Source of the DNA: Natrarchaeobius oligotrophus
Lineage (GTDB): Archaea > Halobacteriota > Halobacteria > Halobacteriales > Natrialbaceae
Length of the DNA stretch: 64,000 nt
Direction: 5' to 3'
NCBI RefSeq assembly: GCF_003841465.1
Contig: NZ_REFZ01000013.1
Span: 20,550-84,549 of the forward strand
Shown here: positions 16,821 through 24,678 of the stretch, piece after piece
Layout: each line of letters opens with the position of its first letter
How positions within the stretch are numbered: position 1 is the stretch's first letter
Program-made: the position numbers and the translations under genes
Notes under the pieces: generated by a model
The model's database searches: none
Told to the model about the DNA's origin: nothing
What the model saw: the letters and a program-made list of their open reading frames with translations, nothing else

Positions 16821-16873
16821 TTTTTGACGACACAACGACGACGAGCGTAGCGAGGAGTCCGTGTCGTCAAAAA
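16821..16873. repeat. 13-base perfect inverted repeat after tRNA-Val
   Basis: TTTTTGACGACAC (16821-16833) and GTGTCGTCAAAAA (16861-16873) are exact reverse complements. The 27-base spacer contains CGACGAGCGTAGCGAGGA. It could fold into a strong hairpin acting as a bidirectional terminator or 3'-processing signal for the tRNA transcript. It could instead be the scar of an insertion. Confidence 0.6.
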
Positions 16874-16930
16874 TGGTCGGCAGTTTGAACTAGACGAGTC
16901 GCGCGCAGCGCAGCGAGCACGTCTCGGCGT

Positions 16931-16953
16931 AGTTCAAATCTGCCCCAACCCAT
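16931..16953 (+). repeat. Duplicate of the tRNA-Val 3' end (att-like site)
   Basis: These 23 bases repeat 16799-16821, the T-loop through discriminator of tRNA-Val plus one base, without a mismatch. Direct copies of a tRNA 3' end are the usual footprint of tyrosine-recombinase integration in archaea. No integrase gene is visible in the 132 bases between the copies, so the site is a remnant or marks the left edge of the AT-rich island that follows. Confidence 0.7.
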
Positions 16954-17145
16954 CAACTTACTGCTACAATCCGTGTGAGTGGTTTCTCCGCGCTCATCGG
17001 CTCTAACCAGTGAGTCGGAGTCTGCACCCCGTCTGGATGGACAACCAATTCAACAAGGATCTTGTCGGCCCCCGTGTAGTGTCACGATCTCGCGTAAAGG
17101 AATGCGCACGGAAATGATAAAATACTCCTCTTATCAAGCGGATTA

Positions 17146-17187
17146 GGGCGCTACAACCTCGCGCTTCAGCGCGGGGATACAGCGCCC
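17146..17187 (-). repeat. Nested hairpin, likely IS200/IS605-type end
   Basis: The outer stem GGGCGCT (17146-17152) pairs with AGCGCCC (17181-17187). The inner stem CTCGCGC pairs with GCGCGGG around a TTCA loop. On the minus strand it reads as a long subterminal hairpin (CCCCGCGCTGAAGCGCGAGG) of the sort found at the right ends of haloarchaeal tnpB-bearing elements. Identification rests on resemblance only. Confidence 0.45.
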
Positions 17188-17444
17188 GCACGTGGTTTTG
17201 AGAGGTTCTATGGCGTACCGAATGCCAACCGAGGCGGTCTACCCGCCTACTGAGACAATATCGGGATTCGCCCCTTCATCGTGGAAGGCACCCCTCCCAT
17301 GTGGTGAACGGGGTGCAGGAAGCACAAGATAACCCCGAATTCCCATCTCTCGACGGTTGATAGGGGTAACGGTAGCGTGGAACTGCCAGCATTCCCTCGA
17401 GGATGTGAAACCGTAACTCTCCCAAACCAGCAAGCCTTCGCTTG

Positions 17445-17470
17445 TGGGAAGCTTCGCCGTTTACGGCGGA
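17445..17470 (+). repeat. IS200/IS605-type right-end hairpin, left copy
   Basis: The 26 bases at 17445-17470 contain the hairpin CTTCGCCGTTTACGGCGGAG and are followed by CGGATGTCGC. The layout GAAGC-stem-loop-stem-GGATGTCAC is the familiar right end of haloarchaeal IS200/IS605-family elements. An exact inverted copy lies at 23039-23064. Confidence 0.6.
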
Positions 17471-17670
17471 GCGGATGTCGCTCACACTCTCGTGATTACT
17501 ATTCGTGACAAATCGACTCAGTCTCCGACAACCAATAGTCGTTGTTTGCACCGATGCGCATACGAGGACTCGAATAAATCGTTAGCAGCTTCGTATTTGT
17601 CTTGCAGCCCCTATGAACGGGTGCAAGCAGGCCCGACAGCTTTCACCGTACTCGCCATACTATCCGCTGG

Positions 17671-18975
17671 ATGAGTGCCTACGAAATCACGTTAATTGTT
17701 ATTGCCATTTCCGTATTAGGGGCAGTCATTCTTCCGCGTTTTTTAGCGGACAAACCGCTGTCATTGCCAATGATCTACGTCGGGTTCGGCATACTCTTGT
17801 TTTCTGTCGTTCCCGGAATGCCGTCCGTAGATCCAGTCGCCAACTCTGGTCTCACCGAGCGGGTCACTGAACTCGTCGTGATTATCGCATTGATGGGTGC
17901 CGGGCTGAAAATCGATCGCCCATTCGACGTACTGACCTGGATGTCAACGTGGAGGCTTCTCGCCGTTGCTATGCCACTGACTATCGCTGTCACGACCCTG
18001 CTGGGCTGGTATTTTATCGGACTTTTGCTTCCGACCGCCATTCTCCTGGGGGCGGTCTTAGCTCCGACCGATCCAGTATTAGCCTCAGATGTCGAGGCAG
18101 GTGCTCCACTCACCGAAATAGAAGAGGAAAATTCAATTGAACAGAGATGGGGATCCATTCGCTTCGCGCTCACATCGGAAGGAGGTCTCAATGATGGGCT
18201 AGCGTTTCCATTCACATACCTCGCAATCGCTGCGGCTGCTGCGAACGCTTCGGGTTACACGTGGTTGATTGATTGGGTACTGGTCGATGTATTGTACAAA
18301 GTCGGTGCCGGACTCGTAGTAGGATACGTTGTGGGACACGTGATGGCTCGTATTATTTTCCACGCTCCAACACTTTCCCATCGATCAGAAGTCATGGTTG
18401 GAGCGGAGGCACTAGCCACGACACTGCTCGCCTACGGAATAGCCGAACTACTCGGCGGGTATGGCTTTATCGCTGTCTTCGTCGCTGCGCTTGGACTTCG
18501 CCGCTTCGAGTGGGAACACGAGTACCATCGGCGCCTCCATGACTTCGCCGCAATCGTCGAACGGCTCCTCATGGCCACGGTACTCGTATTATTCGGCGGT
18601 GCGATTGCAGGCGGCCTCCTGGCACCATTGACCTGGACCGGAGGGCTACTTGGCCTCGCTTTCTTGTTTCTACTCCGTCCCGTTGCCGGAATTATCGCAT
18701 TTCTCGGCTCCGATGCTCCGTGGATCGACCGCGCTGTCATCTCATTTTTCGGAATTCGTGGCATCGGATCGTTCTACTATCTGTCCTATGCATTAGCTCA
18801 CGCATCATTCGAAGAAATGGAACTGATCGTCGCCGCGGAGTGGCTCTGGGCCTTCGTCGGGTTCGTAGTTCTACTGTCGATTTTCGTTCACGGCCTTACT
18901 GCCAGTCCAGTTATGAATTCGGTGGACCGTCATCGTCCCTCCCAGATAGAAATGAGGAATTGGGCCGAAGAGTGA
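17671..18975 (+). CDS. Na+/H+ (cation:proton) antiporter, CPA1 type
   Basis: The 434-residue membrane protein has about 12 hydrophobic segments. It contains the CPA1 ion-site motifs APTDPVLA, with the unwound-helix TD pair, and SEGGLNDGLAFPF with the essential ND pair, plus SFFGIRGIGSFYYL near residues 360-375. It should exchange Na+ or K+ for protons across the cytoplasmic membrane, which matters for pH and salt homeostasis. There is no regulatory TrkA-C or CNMP tail. Its codon use is less GC-biased than the core genes (many TTA/ATT/AAT codons), consistent with the surrounding acquired island. Unlike its island neighbours, its frame is intact. Confidence 0.9.
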   Translation: MSAYEITLIVIAISVLGAVILPRFLADKPLSLPMIYVGFGILLFSVVPGMPSVDPVANSGLTERVTELVVIIALMGAGLKIDRPFDVLTWMSTWRLLAVAMPLTIAVTTLLGWYFIGLLLPTAILLGAVLAPTDPVLASDVEAGAPLTEIEEENSIEQRWGSIRFALTSEGGLNDGLAFPFTYLAIAAAAANASGYTWLIDWVLVDVLYKVGAGLVVGYVVGHVMARIIFHAPTLSHRSEVMVGAEALATTLLAYGIAELLGGYGFIAVFVAALGLRRFEWEHEYHRRLHDFAAIVERLLMATVLVLFGGAIAGGLLAPLTWTGGLLGLAFLFLLRPVAGIIAFLGSDAPWIDRAVISFFGIRGIGSFYYLSYALAHASFEEMELIVAAEWLWAFVGFVVLLSIFVHGLTASPVMNSVDRHRPSQIEMRNWAEE

Positions 18976-18984
18976 AAATATTCT

Positions 18985-19410
18985 CTAATCTGACACCAGG
19001 GCCACTCGAAAAAGCATAATCAGTACATCACAAAGCCGGTTAGTTGAGACGTCTGCTTGCTGAAGATGTGTCCAAGCACCAGCAGCAAGCAGACAGTGAA
19101 ATCCACGAGGACCAACTACTTCACTTCCGTTTTGTATTTCAAGGGAATGGGACTCTCCGTCACCGTTGCTCACTGTAATCTCGTATTCTTGGCTTTCGTA
19201 AAGGACGAGGATTGAATTCACTTCGTCAGCGATCGCGTCGAGTCTGATACGGTTCCAACCGTCAGTATGATCTTCGAGAACGATCTCATCGACACCGTCC
19301 CATTCTCTATGAGTTTCCGCCGTTTCAGCACATCCTACAATAGTCGTTGTTACAGCCGCAGCTGAAAGCTTCAGCAGACCGTGCCGATCAAATACCTGTT
19401 AATTACTCAT
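18985..19410 (-). pseudogene. Broken Tat-type lipoprotein gene
   Basis: On the minus strand the frame starts ATG AGT AAT and is stopped at once by TAA (codon 4). In the same frame it then continues with DRHGLLKLSAAAVTTTIVGC, which looks like a twin-arginine signal plus lipobox cysteine in which the RR pair has become R-H. After it come GWNRIRLDAIADEVNSILVLYE and YEITVSNGDGESHSLEI, plausible for a secreted beta-rich protein. The C-terminus fades into a stretch without typical composition. The early stop and damaged signal suggest a pseudogene; an undetected downstream start would give only a signal-less fragment. Confidence 0.55.
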
Positions 19411-19505
19411 AGACAGTGGGTGCTGGTGGTTTCACGCTGGTGGATGGAGCGTGATGGTCAAGACGGCAACGTCGGCGTCTCGTTCCAAAACGACTGACCT
19501 CTCGT

Positions 19506-20828
19506 CTATTTAGGGCCCGATAATTCGACCTCTTCATCAGTAATTCGTCCGATGTTTTCCTCGGTGAGGGCGTAGTCCTCCTCATCGGCGTTCCCCCACC
19601 CCAGTCTCGCCTTAACCCGATCGACGAGTCCAGGCTCAGGATCGACATACGCCTTCCCGCCGCTTACCTCCTCGACCATGCCCACAGGGTTTCCTTCGGG
19701 ATCTACGACCGGTTTCCCCTCGTCATCGTCAGTAATCTTCGCCCGTACGTCCTCGCCCACCTCTGTTTCAGCCTCGGTTGTCTCAGTATCGTACTCCGTT
19801 ACGCCGACAGGGCTCACTCCACTGTCAAGGCTTTCACCGTCTACGAATGCAGTCTCGATGGGAGTACTCGCCCTGGTTTCGGCTTGGAGCACTTCGCTCT
19901 CGGTTAGGTCGCCACGGATGATCTTTCGTTCGGTAACCTCGTCTTCGACGATTCGTCGTTGGTTGATCTGTGTCCGGACGATATCGTCCTCGTGGAAATG
20001 GCTCTCGATGGTTTCGCTCTTAATAATCTCTTCGGGATCCGCCTGTGTTTCGATAACGTCGCTCTCCAGCAGTGCCTGCTGAACCCGTTCAATCTCGATC
20101 GAACTCTCGACCGTCTCAGATTCGACCTCGTCTGTCTCGGTGACATCCACATCGACGATTCGACTTTCAATGGTTGCTCGTTCGAGCAATTCACGAGTGA
20201 TAGACCAGTCTTCATCGACATCAACTTCGACACCAACCGACTGAGGGAGTTCCTCTCGAAGCCCGCCGGTCAGCTGGTCCATATCTTCGAACCGAGACTG
20301 GTCGATATCGTCGAACACATTCTGATTGACCACGTCACAGCTACCAATCTCTCTGGAGCGAAGGTCGACATCGACGACCCGGCTATCGAGCACTTCAGTA
20401 TCGATAATTTCGCTCTCGATGGTCGCATGCTCGACGATGGTCCGCTCAACGACCGTAGTTTCGGTGACTTCGCTCGTTACTGTCTCGCCTGCGAGGAGAC
20501 GTTCCTCGAGTTCGCTTGCCCCTACTGGAGCGTGGTTCACTGCTTGATCGCGGTCGACGACCTCTACGGGACGAGCGGGATGGTCCTCGTGAAATACAAT
20601 TACCAGTTCATTCTCTTCCACCACTTGGAAGAACTCGTCCCAGGAGAGAGTCTCCATCGTCTCAGTCCGTTCGGTTTCGGTGCGTAACCAATAGGGATTC
20701 GACGAGTCTTCAACGGTGGTCTCCGTTTCGGTCGTTCGAACAGGTGCTAAATCGTGCTCTTCGGCCCATTTCCTGATCGTCTCTCGATCCGTTGTTAACC
20801 GCCTCTCTCCTGATTCGTCTGTTGGCAT
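19506..20828 (-). CDS. Pentad-repeat protein with PRC-barrel-like C-terminus
   Basis: The 440-residue acidic protein has three visible parts. Residues 1-110 form an N-terminal domain with TIRKWAEEHDLAPVR and WDEFFQVVEENELVIVFHEDHP. Residues of about 115-340 are dominated by 5-residue units of the form x-I/V-I/V/L-D/E-S/T/R (for example TVVER, TIVEH, ATIES, EIIDT, EVLDS, RVVDV). That periodicity resembles pentapeptide-repeat beta-helices, though the consensus differs. The C-terminal 90 residues (VRAKITDDDEGKPVVDPEGN, then GMVEEVSGGKAYVDPEPGLVDRVKARLGWG) look like a PRC-barrel. I start at the ATG at 20826-20828. The function is unknown. It sits in the island between the broken lipoprotein and broken transporter genes, itself intact. 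Confidence 0.82.
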   Translation of the reverse strand: MPTDESGERRLTTDRETIRKWAEEHDLAPVRTTETETTVEDSSNPYWLRTETERTETMETLSWDEFFQVVEENELVIVFHEDHPARPVEVVDRDQAVNHAPVGASELEERLLAGETVTSEVTETTVVERTIVEHATIESEIIDTEVLDSRVVDVDLRSREIGSCDVVNQNVFDDIDQSRFEDMDQLTGGLREELPQSVGVEVDVDEDWSITRELLERATIESRIVDVDVTETDEVESETVESSIEIERVQQALLESDVIETQADPEEIIKSETIESHFHEDDIVRTQINQRRIVEDEVTERKIIRGDLTESEVLQAETRASTPIETAFVDGESLDSGVSPVGVTEYDTETTEAETEVGEDVRAKITDDDEGKPVVDPEGNPVGMVEEVSGGKAYVDPEPGLVDRVKARLGWGNADEEDYALTEENIGRITDEEVELSGPK

Positions 20829-21107
20829 AATAGAGAGGCCCATGTCTACTTCCTTTAATCAAGCCCCCTTCTAACTCAAGGACGTGAATGATATGACTAG
20901 GAGCCTTGAACTATTCAATTATTTTGGAAGCTTCAAATTTTATTGTTTTTAGTATTATGAGTTGCTGTTTTGCACCATTGGTATTTTGAGAAGTTCATTA
21001 TCTGTGGGCCACTAGAGATCTGCAAATGAATCAACAGAGAATATTTTGTGTTCCCTCCTTGCTCTTGCAGCCTTCGGCACCATTCGACAGGAAATTGTTC
21101 TCATGAC
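20829..21107. other. AT-rich spacer, no gene
   Basis: This is the most AT-rich stretch of the window (for example 20930-20960 is almost pure A/T). It separates two divergent genes and would supply promoters for both. No reading frame or strong repeat is seen. Confidence 0.5.
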
Positions 21108-22120
21108 ATGTCTAATACCGGTGATCCGTCCGCGTGGGTTACCGAGCGGTACGCTTACGATGTCCTCGCATTACTGAGCATTATTTAAATAGGACTACTT
21201 TTACTGCCATATTTAAAGTACGTCTTGCTAGCAGTTGTTCTTGCCTACGTATTGATGCCCGCACAGCGGATATTAGAACGCCGATTGGGTTCGATGAGTG
21301 CAGCAATTACGCTTATCGTTGTTACAGTTCTGTTGATAATCCTTTCTGTTGTCTATATCCTTGCTATTGCGATCCAAGAAAGTCTGGAACTTGGTACTGC
21401 TATTCAAGAAGGGGACATCACAATCACTGCCATTGAGTCACGTCTCGCAGATGCTGGATATCCGCTAAATATCGATGGACTGTATGCAACGTATCAGGAA
21501 CCAATTAGGACAGGGCTGGAAGGAGTAGCGACAAGCGCCTTCGGAATTGTCGGAGGTGGAGGCGAACTACTCATTGGTCTCACTGTTATGGTGTTCGTTC
21601 TCTATTCGCTATTGATCGACAGCGAACGGCCCTTCGCCTGGTTCCAGAGGGTGATCCCGATCGAGGACAGCGTCCAGCGTGAGTTGCTCTCTGAACTGGA
21701 TCGCTTGATGGGGCCTCTGTCGTTAGCAACGTCGGGATCGCCCTCGTTCAAGCAATTCTGCTCGGAATTGCGGTAGCACTGGCCGGGATACCTGCGGTTG
21801 TCTTGATCGCTGTAGCGACGTTCCTGGCCGCATTGCTGCCGTTGATCGGCGTAGTCGCAGTCTGGCTTCCGCTTTCAGTGTATCTCGTGGTAGCTGGTCG
21901 TCCCATCGCAGCTGCACTGATGGTCATCTACGGGCTTGCGATCAGTATCTCCGATAATTATCTTCGGGCTTACCTCATGGGGCACACCGGAGGGAGTAAT
22001 GTAGCAACGGTTATCGTTGGTATTTTCGGAGGGATTGCAGTTTTCGGGGGTAGTCGGATTGTTCATCGGTCCCGTCATATCGAAGGTGCGAGAATTACCT
22101 TGGAAACGGGGTTGCGATAA
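21108..22120 (+). pseudogene. AI-2E family transporter, broken by a stop and a frameshift
   Basis: The conceptual product is about 337 residues, the normal length of AI-2E/UPF0118 permeases. It starts MSNTGDPSAWVTERYAYDVL, and an in-frame TAA occurs at codon 27 (21186-21188). The frame then continues through PAQRILERRLGSMSAAITLI and YSLLIDSERPFAWFQRVIPI. Near 21711 one base appears lost: the chain resumes in another frame as ASVVSNVGIALVQAILLGIA and ends with LPLIGVVAVWLPLSVYLVVA and LRAYLMGHTGGSNVATVIVG. The family exports small molecules; this copy should be inactive unless both lesions are sequencing errors. Confidence 0.82.
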
Positions 22121-22180
22121 CAGGGTGACCAGTCGTAATCCAGACTAGCCTTTCTGGAGTACTCGACGCTCCCCGTCCAA

Positions 22181-22951
22181 TTACCGATCACGGTCAATAG
22201 TTCGCCATCGTCGGCCATAGACTCGAGGAAGGGCATCGATCTTGGACAGTCGAACGTTCGATGGAACTGAAGAGAATCGCGTTGAGACGCTGTCCGGTAT
22301 CGGGCCTGAGGGGTGGAGCGAGACAGCAGTCGGGTTCCGAGGCCTGGTGCCTGGCTGTCGTCGATTTGCAGGATATACCTCTTCGACAGCTTTGTGTCCC
22401 TTTAATACACCTTCCCGGGCTTCACGCGCTCTCTTTTGAGCTTGCTGTTGAATCGCGGCGTTCGTTACCTCCGGTCGAACCTCCGCAATGAAGTCTCGAA
22501 CCTCCCCAACTGCTTCAGAGGTACCGTCTCCAGGAAGTGCGTCCTCGTCGAGGACATCAACTACCTCTTTTTTCAGTTGTGCTGCCTCCTCTGCGAACTC
22601 AACCAGATCGATCGAGTTCCAGAGCTCTCGCAATCGTATCGCGTGGCGAATCGTGTGCAGGTCTATTGCGGTGTCTGGATCGCGCTCACGGATAGCCGTT
22701 GGAATTTGCTCCACATCGACTAAGCCCGGTAGTTCTCGAAAGTCAACGGCCTTCGGCAGCGTTTCGAGGTCAACTGTCTCAAGCAGTTGGCCGGCCTCCA
22801 CTACAATGTCCTGAAGTTCCTGTACCGTCTCGGTAAGGTTTCCGTCGGAATCTTCCTGCTCGATTGCGAACGTCAGTTGATCAACCGCAGCTTCGATGCG
22901 CTTCGCAGCTCCGTCGGTGTCCATTGAGAGATGAGTAGTAGCGTAGCTCAT
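22181..22951 (-). CDS. Nonapeptide-repeat island protein (256 aa)
   Basis: The protein starts MSYATTHLSMDTDGAAKRIE and has a helical N-terminal region (AAVDQLTFAIEQEDSD...LQDIVVEAGQLLET). Residues of about 61-125 are a run of 9-residue units (LETLPKAVD, FRELPGLVD, VEQIPTAIR, ERDPDTAID, LHTIRHAIR, LRELWNSID). A coiled region (KKEVVDVLDEDALPGDG) follows, and the tail is basic and proline/serine-rich, ending LPRVYGRRWRTIDRDR. There is no signal peptide. The repeat pattern recurs in the protein at 11089-11442. An alternative start is the methionine at residue 10. The function is unknown. Confidence 0.75.
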   Translation of the reverse strand: MSYATTHLSMDTDGAAKRIEAAVDQLTFAIEQEDSDGNLTETVQELQDIVVEAGQLLETVDLETLPKAVDFRELPGLVDVEQIPTAIRERDPDTAIDLHTIRHAIRLRELWNSIDLVEFAEEAAQLKKEVVDVLDEDALPGDGTSEAVGEVRDFIAEVRPEVTNAAIQQQAQKRAREAREGVLKGHKAVEEVYPANRRQPGTRPRNPTAVSLHPSGPIPDSVSTRFSSVPSNVRLSKIDALPRVYGRRWRTIDRDR

Positions 22952-23038
22952 AAGTACGATTACTTTATATAGGGTGTGACCGAATATGAATGACTCCCTT
23001 GCTCCTGCCCCAACAAATAGAAAATTTGTGATATCCCC

Positions 23039-23064
23039 TCCGCCGTAAACGGCGAAGCTTCCCA
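23039..23064 (-). repeat. IS200/IS605-type right-end hairpin, right copy
   Basis: This is the exact reverse complement of 17445-17470. On the minus strand it reads TGGGAAGCTTCGCCGTTTAC followed by GGCGGAGGGGATATCAC, the usual right-end layout. It lies exactly where the upstream minus-strand gene is cut off. No tnpA or tnpB remains beside it. Confidence 0.62.
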
Positions 23065-23893
23065 GCGAACACATGGTCCGGCATCACCGTCTCGTGGTCA
23101 GCCGAACCGTCATCACTCTCTGGCGGAAATTCGATGTTCCGTTTCTTTTCCGGGATGATAAACCCTTGATCACTGTCAGCAACCTCGTCCACGTCCACGC
23201 CTCCATCGCCTTCCGATGCGTGTCCACCGCTTCTTTCCTGCTTTCAACAGCTTTCCGGGCTCGGCGTTGCAGTTTATCCTCCATCTTCCGGATGTCCCGG
23301 TTAATCCACTCGACGTATTCCTCAACATCCTCCTGCCATTTCCGCAGTTCATTTTTGACGTACTCCGCAGCATCATCGGCATCTTTCCCCACTGCATAAT
23401 CGATGTGATAGACGATCTCGCGCCAGTTGAGCGCATGGCAAATCGGCGGATTGAAATTGTGCCGGCCCGGTCGAAGTTTGAGCAACTGTTTGACGCCATC
23501 GTACGGAAGACGGACCGTAATACGGTTATACGACCGTTTTACTGGTTCCCGTCGAAGCCGGTTTGACGGCCGGTTTCGGAGTTCCCGTTCGACTTGTCCG
23601 GCGTTCTCTGTTTTGGGATCGTACACCCTGAGTTCGGATGGCGTGTATTTGGAAGCGAAGAGAAGAGCCAACGAATCTGTACTGCTGTTGAGATCGTCAC
23701 TAGAGATATCACCGATCTCAGTACAGTCGTTCCGCTGGACGAAGCGTCTCTCACTCCGAACAATAAATAGGGACGACCTGATCTCCCACCGAGTTCGACC
23801 GCCCAGAAGGGCACGCGGACCACACCCCGTGCGATCAGTGCCTCTGGTGGGGACGTAGTCTCCCATTACCACAAAGACGTTTCTCACGGACAC
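23065..23893 (-). pseudogene. Truncated and frameshifted gene of unknown function
   Basis: The minus-strand frame from a GTG at 23891-23893 encodes a recognisable middle region: ITVRLPYDGVKQLLKLRPGRHNFNPPI, then WREIVYHIDYAVGKDADDAAEYVKNEL, then a charged coiled coil (KMEDKLQRRARKAVESRKEAVDTHRKAMEA). Around 23199 one base is missing: the natural continuation VDVDEVADSDQGFIIPEKKR is in another frame. The chain is then cut by the insertion-element end at 23064. The layout recalls the N-terminal part of large proteins of unknown role that carry a nuclease-like domain at the C-terminus, but that is a memory-based resemblance. The first 100 residues are of doubtful quality. Confidence 0.6.
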
Positions 23894-23948
23894 TATCCGC
23901 TTTCAATTGAGGTTGGTAAAGGTATATCCGCAACGCGAACACAGCCGA

Positions 23949-24623
23949 ATGATAATGGCCCTTATCGGGAGAGCAGAAATCGGTCCACCGTGGGGGCAAG
24001 CTGCGCTGGAACGCGTTCCCGAGATGGAACTTCTTTTCGAGGATATCCGTTCGATCGGAGACGAGCCGTGGAAGATGTTTATCTGGGCGATGGGTGGTGA
24101 CTTCGAAGAATACGAACGCGGACTCGCTGCGGATCCGACCATCGGCACCTACGAATGCCTGACGACGTTGCCGGAGAAACGGTTGTATCGGATAACGCTG
24201 TCCGACGAGGGACAGCGTCACACCGTCCACGCGGTGACGGTCGAACACGACATAACGAACATTCGTCTCACGGCAACGGCCGAACGGGAAGAACTTCTCG
24301 CCCGGTTTCCGTCGCGCGATGCCGTCGTTCGGTTACGGGAGGCCTGCCTCGAGCGGAATCGGCGATTCGAACTGTTGACGCTCTACGAAGAGAAGGCGAT
24401 ACAGAACGACGGGGGGTTCGAAAGCCGATACGGCGTTACGGCCGGGCAACAGGAGGCGCTTCTGACGGCCCTGGAACGTGGCTACTTCGACGTTCCGCGA
24501 GGGACGACGATGGACGAGATTGCCGACGAACTCGACATCTCGACGTCCGCACTCTCGACTCGAGTTCGACGTGGACAGCACGCACTGCTTCGCCACACGT
24601 TAGCGCGGACGGAGAGTATATAA
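23949..24623 (+). CDS. Bat-type transcription regulator with C-terminal HTH_10
   Basis: The protein has about 224 residues from the ATG at 23949 (MIMALIGRAEIGPPWG); a TTG 14 codons upstream could extend it. The C-terminal 60 residues form the bacterio-opsin-activator helix-turn-helix: GVTAGQQEALLTALERGYFDVPRG, then TTMDEIADELDISTSALSTRVRRG, with the usual end. The N-terminal 150 residues would be the sensor part seen in haloarchaeal Bat-like regulators. Such proteins control photoheterotrophy or membrane-stress genes, but the targets here are unknown. It is the first core-type gene right of the island. The HalOD1 protein starts 55 bases downstream on the same strand. Confidence 0.85.
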   Translation: MIMALIGRAEIGPPWGQAALERVPEMELLFEDIRSIGDEPWKMFIWAMGGDFEEYERGLAADPTIGTYECLTTLPEKRLYRITLSDEGQRHTVHAVTVEHDITNIRLTATAEREELLARFPSRDAVVRLREACLERNRRFELLTLYEEKAIQNDGGFESRYGVTAGQQEALLTALERGYFDVPRGTTMDEIADELDISTSALSTRVRRGQHALLRHTLARTESI

Positions 24624-24678
24624 ACCCTGGAGAGGGTGAGGACGCTGAAATACGAACGCTAGCGTTCGATTACCGGTC

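Larger units (their letters stand above)
16954..17670. other. Gene-free mosaic of transposon remnants
   Basis: No protein-coding frame with haloarchaeal codon bias is seen. The stretch has lower GC than the flanks and contains two hairpin ends typical of IS200/IS605-family elements (listed separately). Short stretches between them look like the 3' region of a tnpB-type element that has lost its reading frame. The last 200 bases lead into the antiporter gene and contain several AT-rich blocks that could serve as its promoter. Confidence 0.5.

Noticed and set aside
19506..20828. Identification as a standard pentapeptide-repeat (Qnr-like) protein
   Set aside because: The consensus A(D/N)LXX is not present; only the 5-residue period is shared.
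23005..23016. Third copy of the tRNA-Val end (CTGCCCCAAC) as the right attachment site of the island
   Set aside because: Only about ten bases match and the flanks diverge, so it is compatible with chance.
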